From a virus: DNA of 28,005 nucleotides. The position numbers and the translations under genes were made by a program. The stretch's first letter is position 1, and the number at the start of each line of letters is the position of its first letter. Where the stretch lies: positions 1 through 28,005 of the IMG/VR virus record IMGVR_UViG_3300009154_000211; one strand, 5' to 3'. A model generated the notes under the pieces. It saw only the letters and a list, made by a program, of their open reading frames with translations. It had not been told where the DNA came from and searched no databases. Below, piece by piece: positions 22,445 to 28,005 of this stretch.

Positions 22445-23041
22445 TTAAAGAATATTTGCAGTATAGTCGTAGTTGACCATAATACAAAAACTTTGCATTT
22501 TTCTTTTATCACTAACATCTGCGTCAGGAATAACCCTTAACAAGCTGGCACCATTTCTAATATGAAATCTAGCCACAGGATCTTTTTGTTCACGTAAAAA
22601 TTCAGCAATAACTTTGACGTCTGGTGGCTCGTTAAAATGTGCGCTCAAGTTTGGTATTGGGCTCATGGTGACAAAATGATTTATTTCACTTTTATTATTT
22701 TTAATCCAAGTAGCAGCTTCTCTTATCAAAACTGCTCCAGTATTTTTCACCTTAGTGGATTCATTGGTTCTGAATACACTATAAAAAATAGCATGGTCAG
22801 CAGTTTCTTCTACAGGACTTTGGTCTGCCAAAATGTCATTAATGTTGTCTTTGAGCCCCAATGCATATGCTACACATAATACGGCAGTTACCACAGCATC
22901 TTCTATCCAAAAGAAGATATTTCGATCCTGTTGACATCTTCTGTCAAGACTTCGATCAACAGAGAACGAATGTACTGGATCCTGGTCCAGATAACGCAAG
23001 TAATCCCTTGAAAAATTTGATGATTGAAGATGAGCTAACAT
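22445..23041 (-). CDS. Miniature malonyl-CoA decarboxylase-like (GNAT-fold) protein
   Basis: 198 aa. Matches the C-terminal catalytic domain of malonyl-CoA decarboxylase (MCD): NDILADQSPVEETADHAIFYSVF (68-90), HFVTMSPIPNL (122-132; family LSPIPGF, S127), DPVARFHIRNGASLLRVI (154-171; family FHL-NGA, H160) and MVNYDY (188-193). In MCD the corresponding Ser and His are catalytic, and both are kept. MCD makes acetyl-CoA from malonyl-CoA. The N-terminal helical domain of normal MCD (about 450 aa in all) is absent, so this is a single-domain form. Because MCD has a GNAT fold, another acyl-CoA reaction is possible. A perfect TATAAATA box is 24 bases upstream of the ATG. Confidence 0.78.
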   Translation of the reverse strand: MLAHLQSSNFSRDYLRYLDQDPVHSFSVDRSLDRRCQQDRNIFFWIEDAVVTAVLCVAYALGLKDNINDILADQSPVEETADHAIFYSVFRTNESTKVKNTGAVLIREAATWIKNNKSEINHFVTMSPIPNLSAHFNEPPDVKVIAEFLREQKDPVARFHIRNGASLLRVIPDADVSDKRKMQSFCIMVNYDYTANIL

Positions 23042-23064
23042 GGCATGATTGAGTAATATACAGC

Positions 23065-23072
23065 TATTTATA
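23065..23072 (-). promoter_or_regulatory. T4-type late promoter box for the MCD-like gene
   Basis: Perfect TATAAATA on the - strand (23072-23065), giving a predicted transcription start about 16 bases before the ATG. It lies in the 116-base divergent gap between the - strand MCD-like gene and the + strand tail gene; the + strand gene has only weaker candidates (TATAAAAT near 23080). Confidence 0.6.
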
Positions 23073-23157
23073 TTTTACTATAAAATACATTAAATTAGCA
23101 ATATCTAAAAATACCAATTTGACTAAATACTTTAAACTTTATAGCATCAGGCAATAT

Positions 23158-23811
23158 ATGGCAGATCCCACACCAATTAAAATTTCAGAATTTCCAAACT
23201 TAAATGCAGTTAGCGATTCAACAATTTTTCCAGTATTGGATTCTGGAACAAATTTAAAAGTCACTGCCGATAAATTAAAAACATATGTTGGGGCCACCAT
23301 AATTGCTCAATCTACTGCTCCAGCAAATCACAATATATTATGGCTTGATACTAGCACACCTGCTGTACAAGGTATAGGCGCCACCGGAGCCTCTGGACCC
23401 ACCGGAGCAACCGGAGCCTCTGGACCCACCGGAGCAACAGGAGTAGGTGCAGGTTCAACAACTGGTAGCTGGACATTAACACCAGGTGTTAATACAGTAA
23501 GTTTTACAGTTACGGCAGGTCGCACATATTGTATGTGGGTTAACGGAAATATTCCTAACGGTATTGTTAAGTGGAATGCTACAGTATCACTATCAAACAC
23601 AAATGTACCGGCGGTAGGAACACAATATGGGTGGTATTATGCCGCTGGAAATGCTTTAGTACTTACATCAATACCAAATCACATTGTTGGAACCCCTAAT
23701 ACCATTGTCACTACTTCACCGGCAACTACCACAAGTAATGTCTTTACATTTGGTATCACAAATAACAGCGGATCAACGCAAACAGTCTACTGGGGTTACA
23801 TTACTCTTTAA
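23158..23811 (+). CDS. Tail fibre protein with collagen-like repeats
   Basis: 217 aa from ATG 23158. An earlier TTG (23119) was rejected because MADPTPIKISEFPNLNAVSDSTIFPVLDSG is a typical start of phage tail proteins with the KISEFP-VFPV-D motif. A Gly-X-Y collagen-like stretch (GATGASGPTGATGASGPTGA) at about residues 77-99 links the N-terminal attachment part to a beta-rich C-terminus (YCMWVNGNIPNGIVKWNATV, FTFGITNNSGSTQTVYWGYITL) that probably forms the knob. It is the first gene of the second tail-gene run. Role inferred: short or side fibre. Confidence 0.8.
   Translation: MADPTPIKISEFPNLNAVSDSTIFPVLDSGTNLKVTADKLKTYVGATIIAQSTAPANHNILWLDTSTPAVQGIGATGASGPTGATGASGPTGATGVGAGSTTGSWTLTPGVNTVSFTVTAGRTYCMWVNGNIPNGIVKWNATVSLSNTNVPAVGTQYGWYYAAGNALVLTSIPNHIVGTPNTIVTTSPATTTSNVFTFGITNNSGSTQTVYWGYITL
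23383..23436 (+). repeat. 27-bp direct repeat encoding collagen triplets
   Basis: Two identical 27-bp units (ACCGGAGCCTCTGGACCCAC-type) in tandem, each encoding nine residues TGASGPTGA. Recombination between such units would change fibre-shaft length. The repeated bases are GC-richer than their surroundings. Confidence 0.85.
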
Positions 23812-23835
23812 CAGTTAAATGAATAGGATTACATA

Positions 23836-25122
23836 ATGTCAGTATTAAAATATTGGGACCCGGGAACATCATCATGGCAAGCTGTCATAGTCGGCGCACA
23901 AGGAGCTAATGTAAGTGCCAATGTGTCAGAGACACTGGTATGGGAGACGGTTGGATCTACTAGAACATTGTCTGGTTATAAAGAAGGCTCGGTCGTTAAA
24001 ACTATTAGATCAGCAGAATTCGTAAACAATAAATTTACAATTACATTGGCAGAATTTACACCAACAATTGGTGCTAGTGCTTTACCTTCAAACAGTTTGA
24101 ATTGGGATATAAGTGCTAGCGGATTTTCCGTAACTGCTAACAATCCATCAGATTTTGTCAGTCAATATATCAGTTCAGTTAAGTCAATCACAGCCACAAG
24201 TGGTTCCATTAGTAATTTGTTAACTTTTGTTGCTGCTGCTTATTCAGCCACGCCTGCTGGTGGTGTTAATTGGACTAGACAATTTACTAGCAATGCTTCA
24301 TCATATATACGTCCACAATCAACAACTGTTAATGGTGGAACAGTGAGTGCTGATGTGGTATTTAATTATAATAATGGGTCTTCAGAAGTAGAATTTACGG
24401 CTCAAAAGGCAACATTTACTGTCAATTGGGTAACACCAACGACTAGCGTGAGTCTATCAGCATTGAGTGGACAAACATTTTTATCAACTTATACATCAAC
24501 CAGTTATACAGTTTCGGTAACTGGAATCACAAATAGCAGCAACTATGTTCATAATTGTGTAGCTACTGGTGGTACATTGAGCAGCGCAACTGGATCAGGC
24601 ACTATGACCTTTACTGATCCCGTACACAAAGATAATGCTGGGGTATCAAGATCTATCACTAATACAACCACATTAACTAGACCTGCAAACGTGACTGGAA
24701 CCAGTTATAGTGTACAGGCAACGGCTAATTCTGTTTTATCTGGAGCAACATTTACTTACCCAACAGTTTGGTTATGGACTAATTCCACTGCCACAAAACC
24801 AACAAGATCTGACATTGTATCAGGAACAGCATTTTCGGGCTCAGCAACACAATTGGGAAATCAAGTCAAAATATTCAGTGGAGTTGTTAACAATTCAGCA
24901 GCAGTGCCAAGAGCTTTTTGGTTTGCTGTTAGGGCTTCCACTGCACAGCCATCAACGTTCAAAACAGGTGCTTCATCATCTTTACTTTCTGATGTAGTTC
25001 CAAACACAGGGTCAACTGTTGGATTAGCTCCTGATTCTATTCCATCTGGATACACGCCAGAATCTTACAATCTATACGGGATAACTTTGCAGCCCGGTAA
25101 CACTTATGTGAGTATAGCATGA
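23836..25122 (+). CDS. Beta-rich tail fibre / structural protein
   Basis: 428 aa, Ser/Thr/Asn-rich throughout. It opens MSVLKYWDPGTSSWQAVIVGAQG, a start typical of phage tail proteins in which a short WD--S--W- element binds the baseplate. Repeated beta segments with Ig- or cadherin-like spacing (VSLSALSGQTFLSTYTSTSYTVSVTG; FTDPVHKDNAGVSRSI) suggest several beta-sandwich domains. No enzyme motif. The ribosome-binding site is AGGA 8-11 bases upstream. Overlaps the next gene by 4 bases. Role: part of a fibre; exact place not recognised. Confidence 0.72.
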   Translation: MSVLKYWDPGTSSWQAVIVGAQGANVSANVSETLVWETVGSTRTLSGYKEGSVVKTIRSAEFVNNKFTITLAEFTPTIGASALPSNSLNWDISASGFSVTANNPSDFVSQYISSVKSITATSGSISNLLTFVAAAYSATPAGGVNWTRQFTSNASSYIRPQSTTVNGGTVSADVVFNYNNGSSEVEFTAQKATFTVNWVTPTTSVSLSALSGQTFLSTYTSTSYTVSVTGITNSSNYVHNCVATGGTLSSATGSGTMTFTDPVHKDNAGVSRSITNTTTLTRPANVTGTSYSVQATANSVLSGATFTYPTVWLWTNSTATKPTRSDIVSGTAFSGSATQLGNQVKIFSGVVNNSAAVPRAFWFAVRASTAQPSTFKTGASSSLLSDVVPNTGSTVGLAPDSIPSGYTPESYNLYGITLQPGNTYVSIA

Positions 25123-25769
25123 CAACAAATTATGATGGTTTAACAAAAAATTCTTGGCCAGGAACATGGAGTCCAAGTTCTAATGCACCTATTGCTTTGG
25201 ACACTGAGCTTAGAGGAACACTACAAAGTATTTCCGGAGCAGCCGGGGATAGATTGACTGATATTTTTGGACAACGCCTAACAGAAGGTATGATGGTTTA
25301 TTTAAAAACCGGATATAGTGCTGATGGTAAAACTAGATTATCTGACTCATATTACAAATATAAACTTTTAAATGGTGAAAGTAGAAATTCATCAACAGGA
25401 TCTATGCCCAACTCAGAATCTAATTGGTCTGAGGTTAGTTTTGGAAGTTCCTCTAATCAAGTATCGTCTGGCAGTTTAGATTTATCAAAAGATTTTATTA
25501 TCACTAGCACTACCGAATCAACAACTTTGGATGTGGGATCATTACAGACAAAGGGCGGAGCCTCCGTTTCTGGAAATTTATTTGTTGGTGGAAATGTTTT
25601 TACTAATGGGAATGTTAAATTAACTCAACAAAAAATTACATTAGCAGAAGCCCCACCAAACAATCCAAAATTAGGAGATATCTGGTATGACATATTAGAG
25701 GGCGGTAGCTATCAATATATCAGTGATGATACTAGTAGCTTCTGGATACAATTTGGAAGTAGTTTTTGA
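25119..25769 (+). CDS. Tail structural protein
   Basis: 216 aa, starting in the stop of the previous gene (ATGA overlap). Begins MTTNYDGLTKNSWPGTWSPSSNAPIALDTELRGTLQSISG and contains the LTEGMMVYLKTGYSADGKTRLSDSYYKYK element common in phage tail proteins, then a beta-rich shaft-like part (FIITSTTESTTLDVGSL, GGASVSGNLFVGGNVFTNGNVKL), which resembles the left-edge fibre. C-terminal NPKLGDIWYDILEGGSYQYI is another usual motif of phage fibres. Probably a fibre-associated connector. Confidence 0.72.
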   Translation: MTTNYDGLTKNSWPGTWSPSSNAPIALDTELRGTLQSISGAAGDRLTDIFGQRLTEGMMVYLKTGYSADGKTRLSDSYYKYKLLNGESRNSSTGSMPNSESNWSEVSFGSSSNQVSSGSLDLSKDFIITSTTESTTLDVGSLQTKGGASVSGNLFVGGNVFTNGNVKLTQQKITLAEAPPNNPKLGDIWYDILEGGSYQYISDDTSSFWIQFGSSF

Positions 25770-25785
25770 TATTTAAGGAATAGAT

Positions 25786-26634
25786 ATGCCAGTAATGTTT
25801 CCATCAAGCCCCACAGTGGGCCAAACAGCTAAAGTAGGTAGCAGAACTTACCAATGGTCAGGAGTTGCTTGGAAGGTTTACACCGGCGATGCCACAGTAA
25901 CTGCCAATAATGTAACTGCTGGAGATACTGTTAAAGCACCAACAGTAACTGCCAATAATGTAACTGCTGGAGATACTGTTAAAGCACCAACAGTAACTGC
26001 CAATAATGTAACTGCTGGAGATACTGTTAAAGCACCAACAATTACATCCAACAACGTAACTGCAAACACAAGCGTGACATCACCAACAGTCAACGCTAAT
26101 GTGATCACTGCCAATACTATAAATGCAGACAACGTTAATTATTCAAATGGTCAACCCAGAACAATAGGCACAGTATCATACGTGGATGTTCTAGGCGGGA
26201 ATACTGGCTTAACAACCTCCGGTGGACCAATTACTACTGTTGGTAATATCATTTTATCTGGAATTTTAAGTGTTGAACATGGGGGAACTGGCAGAAATAC
26301 TGCTAATGCTGCCATATCTTCCTTATTGCCGGATCAAACAGGTAACAGTGGAAAGTTCTTAAAGACAACTACTAATGGATTACAATGGGCAACAGCCACT
26401 GGTGGTGCTGCTGTTCCAGAACCATCATATGTTCAATATTTTTATGATGATCAAGCCAGAGCTATTCGTGTAGATGAAACTATTGATAGCGAGCACAGGA
26501 TATCATCCTATACATATAATAGCAATAGTACTGTAGCCACAGTAACCATTGCTTTTCAAGGAATCACTAGGGTTGAAACATATAACTATGATAGTAATGG
26601 TTTGGTAACTAGTATGACCGCCACTTATCCTTAA
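25786..26634 (+). CDS. Tail fibre protein with 16-aa repeats
   Basis: 282 aa. Opens MPVMFPSSPTVGQTAKVGSRTYQWSGVAWKVYTG, a usual phage fibre start. Residues about 37-110 are tandem TVTANNVTAGDTVKAP repeats. The middle (GGNTGLTTSGGPITTVGNIILSG, VEHGGTGRNTANAAI, PDQTGNSGKFLKTTTNGLQWA) is a common fibre module. The last 65 residues (SYVQYFYDDQARAIRVDE, YNYDSNGLVTSMTATYP) resemble YD/RHS-like strand repeats and may be the binding tip. Ends the + strand tail run; a convergent gene begins 4 bases later. Confidence 0.8.
   Translation: MPVMFPSSPTVGQTAKVGSRTYQWSGVAWKVYTGDATVTANNVTAGDTVKAPTVTANNVTAGDTVKAPTVTANNVTAGDTVKAPTITSNNVTANTSVTSPTVNANVITANTINADNVNYSNGQPRTIGTVSYVDVLGGNTGLTTSGGPITTVGNIILSGILSVEHGGTGRNTANAAISSLLPDQTGNSGKFLKTTTNGLQWATATGGAAVPEPSYVQYFYDDQARAIRVDETIDSEHRISSYTYNSNSTVATVTIAFQGITRVETYNYDSNGLVTSMTATYP
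25894..26037 (+). repeat. 48-bp tandem repeat, three perfect copies
   Basis: A 48-bp unit starting ACAGTAACTGCCAATAATG is repeated exactly three times (25894, 25942, 25990), encoding TVTANNVTAGDTVKAP. A fourth, decayed copy follows (TITSNNVTANTSVTSP). Exact identity suggests recent duplication and possible copy-number change. Confidence 0.93.
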
Positions 26635-26637
26635 GAT

Positions 26638-28005
26638 TTATTTTTTTCGCCCATTGCGCATATTTATTTGCCAGCGTGCCAGTTGTCCTTTTCGGCCTTT
26701 AGCGTGGCTAGCTTTTTCTAATTCGGCCATAGTAGCATTTTTAGGAATACCGTGGCGTTGGCTATCTCCTGGGCGCCCAGGACCCTTACCATCTGCAAAG
26801 TTTTCTGTCACAGACTCGGGTGACCAGGCCAGACTCTTGCTGCCCTTGACTGTGGGCTTGAATCCTGCGCTCTTGTAAAACTTCATCAATTTGCTTTGAC
26901 TCACTTGTCCCTTGTCCCAAGGAAACAGTGTGAGTGAGATACCATCTTCTTGTGCCAGGCGTTGCAATTCCTGCATGGCTCTAGTGCCAACACCTTGACG
27001 TAGTGGATAGGCCTGGAACCATTTGATTTCCACAGCACCGCGCTGGCTCATGCTGGGAACCAGTTCAAACGTGGCAAACTGTTGATCATCGCCTGAACCG
27101 CCCAGGGGCATGACATGATTGTTTTGCCAAGTCTGTGGGTATGCGGCGTAGACCTTTTCGATCCAGGCCAGTGCTTTGGCATTACTGTTGATTTTGATTT
27201 GAGTTGGCTGGTCATCGTCTTCCGCCACACCTTGCGCGGGACGATCAATGCCCAGATACTTTATGGCATATTCTCTGGCACGTTGTTTGTCTTCGGGAGT
27301 GTATGATTTGTCAAGAGCATCCCATCCTTGAAGTACAATCCATTTTTCTTGCGCTTTGTCCCATTCCATATAGTGGCTGACGTTCACCAAGTCTTGAGTC
27401 TCAGCTGGGAATTTGTTATGTCTGGTAGAATTAAAATCGCGTCCAATCATGGGCAACTGTTTGTGTCTGCCTTCTGCGTCTATGTATTCTCGAGTTAGTG
27501 CATCGTACACATAGGCGTGAGTCAATGTCCAATTTTCATGATTGTATTTTATATCCCGTTGCCGGACAGGATCCAGTTCGTCAAACTCATCAGGTTCTAG
27601 ATACCTGTCCGGCAACGAATCAAAGAATTCATAAACAAATCCCAGTGTAAATCTCTGAGGATTCATGTTGCGTATGGTGAGAGCTAATACTGCACATTCA
27701 CCTTGCATGTACTGAATTTTTGCGATTTCTCGCTCGCTTGTACTTTCTCGCGTCAAATGTTTTTCCGAGCCTTCCGTCACACCTTGCTGACCTTCGTGTT
27801 CGCCACGGACAGCACGATCAACATAATCATCGGTGACTGGTCGCTCTAGGTCTACACTCACGCCCAGTTGCTTTGCAAGTTTTAATATCTGACCACGCAC
27901 TAGGGGGTCTTTATATATCGCAGTTAAACTATACTGACCTTCACTGTAATCACTTTGATCTTGAAACAGTGGTATCACTCCGGGAATCTTCTGCAACCCT
28001 GCGTA
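26638..28005 (-). CDS. Multidomain protein: papain-like, GNAT and basic tail (5' end outside the window)
   Basis: The frame is open to the right edge (codons for YAG precede the first listed residue), so the true start lies beyond the window; a TTG at 27996 is only internal. Using that codon as residue 1: GVTE (72-75) ends an N-terminal part; residues 76-259 have QGECAVLALTIRNMNP (98-113) and THAYVYDALTREYIDAEG (159-176), fitting a Cys-His-Asp papain-like peptidase; GVAE (256-259); a GNAT acetyltransferase with PLRQGVGTRAM (331-341) and FYKSAGF (373-379); SVTE (395-398); then a basic tail (GKGPGRPGDSQR, KGRKGQLARWQINMRNGRKK). The hydrophobic-X-Glu motifs fit prohead-protease sites. GC-richer than its neighbours (27001-27060: 33 of 60 G+C; 22081-22140: 21 of 60). 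Confidence 0.7.
   Translation of the reverse strand, partial: YAGLQKIPGVIPLFQDQSDYSEGQYSLTAIYKDPLVRGQILKLAKQLGVSVDLERPVTDDYVDRAVRGEHEGQQGVTEGSEKHLTRESTSEREIAKIQYMQGECAVLALTIRNMNPQRFTLGFVYEFFDSLPDRYLEPDEFDELDPVRQRDIKYNHENWTLTHAYVYDALTREYIDAEGRHKQLPMIGRDFNSTRHNKFPAETQDLVNVSHYMEWDKAQEKWIVLQGWDALDKSYTPEDKQRAREYAIKYLGIDRPAQGVAEDDDQPTQIKINSNAKALAWIEKVYAAYPQTWQNNHVMPLGGSGDDQQFATFELVPSMSQRGAVEIKWFQAYPLRQGVGTRAMQELQRLAQEDGISLTLFPWDKGQVSQSKLMKFYKSAGFKPTVKGSKSLAWSPESVTENFADGKGPGRPGDSQRHGIPKNATMAELEKASHAKGRKGQLARWQINMRNGRKK
27557..27617 (-). repeat. 14-bp perfect inverted repeat inside the multidomain gene
   Basis: CGTTGCCGGACAGG (27557-27570) and its exact reverse complement CCTGTCCGGCAACG (27604-27617), with 33 bases between them. 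It would form a GC-rich hairpin in the message at the codons for SLPDR ... DPVRQR. No T-run follows. Confidence 0.85.

Noticed and set aside
23119-23157. Earlier TTG start of the tail fibre gene
   Set aside because: The ATG at 23158 gives the usual MADPTPIKISEFP start of phage tail proteins; the upstream residues look like translated leader.
23328-23600. Minus-strand open frame rich in Pro/Val/Ala
   Set aside because: It is the antisense shadow of the collagen-like repeats; repeats of period three keep it open.
25894-26037. CRISPR-like array
   Set aside because: Repeats are directly abutting, in frame, and without spacers, so they are a coding tandem repeat.
25878-26132. Minus-strand open frame with repeats
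   Set aside because: Mirror image of the 48-bp fibre repeat; no start signal and no known motif.
1-28005. tRNA genes or prophage attachment sites
   Set aside because: I looked for cloverleaf-like and CCA-ended segments and for integrase or repeat-flanked ends and saw none; a covariance search could still find a weak tRNA.

Overview
The window looks like part of a large, AT-rich tailed-phage genome of T4-like (myovirus) character. Supporting signs are tightly packed, overlapping gene strings, several tail-fibre genes with collagen-like repeats, a T4 RNase H type flap nuclease, a MoxR ATPase plus VWA/metallopeptidase pair, a MazG-like protein, phage 7-deazaguanine genes (QueD, QueE), and proteins starting with T4-like capsid-targeting peptides. 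Perfect T4-late-type TATAAATA boxes and near-consensus sigma70 promoters (TTGACA-N17-TATAAT) are both present, so the host is probably a proteobacterium. The host genus cannot be read from the sequence. No tRNA, rRNA, CRISPR or integrase was seen.

Layout. 1-5.5 kb (+ strand): the end of a long tail fibre, a probable receptor-binding protein, two unknown genes, then two metabolic-looking genes (a U32-peptidase-like protein and a DUF401-like permease), closed by a strong bidirectional terminator at 5541-5570. 5.6-13.6 kb (- strand): small conserved phage hypotheticals, the metallopeptidase/VWA and MoxR genes, a secreted SleB-type cell-wall hydrolase, more hypotheticals and the RNase H type nuclease. 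13.6-17.5 kb (- strand): a compact ten-gene operon behind one extended -10 promoter, reading QueD, a 49-aa CDGSH-like protein, a 58-aa protein, MazG, QueE, a cupin, a one-TM Cys-rich protein, a methyltransferase and two unknown genes. The 49-aa and 58-aa genes are small and easy to miss. 17.6-23.0 kb (- strand): a small membrane protein, two polymerase-beta-type nucleotidyltransferases, a likely structural protein, a ligase-like/cytidylyltransferase fusion, and a miniature malonyl-CoA-decarboxylase-like protein. 23.1-26.6 kb (+ strand): four tail/fibre genes. 26.6-28.0 kb (- strand): the 3' part of a GC-richer multidomain gene running off the window.

The most interesting theme is a set of candidate head-packaged enzymes. 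The nucleotidyltransferase at 21538-22398 begins MRAQEFISE-S, close to the T4 internal-protein capsid-targeting peptide. The ligase/nucleotidylyltransferase fusion begins MYLIELF and has an IME-G site that fits the T4 prohead-protease rule (hydrophobic-X-Glu). The protein at the right edge looks like a polyprotein whose papain-like domain, GNAT domain and basic tail are separated by GVTE, GVAE and SVTE motifs. Together these suggest enzymes packed in the head, trimmed during maturation and injected with the DNA. This is inference from motifs and needs proteomic confirmation.

Second themes are the 7-deazaguanine operon, whose QueE has a displaced third cysteine and whose QueD lacks the usual HGH zinc motif, and three genes whose ATG sits exactly where transcription should start (candidate leaderless mRNAs).
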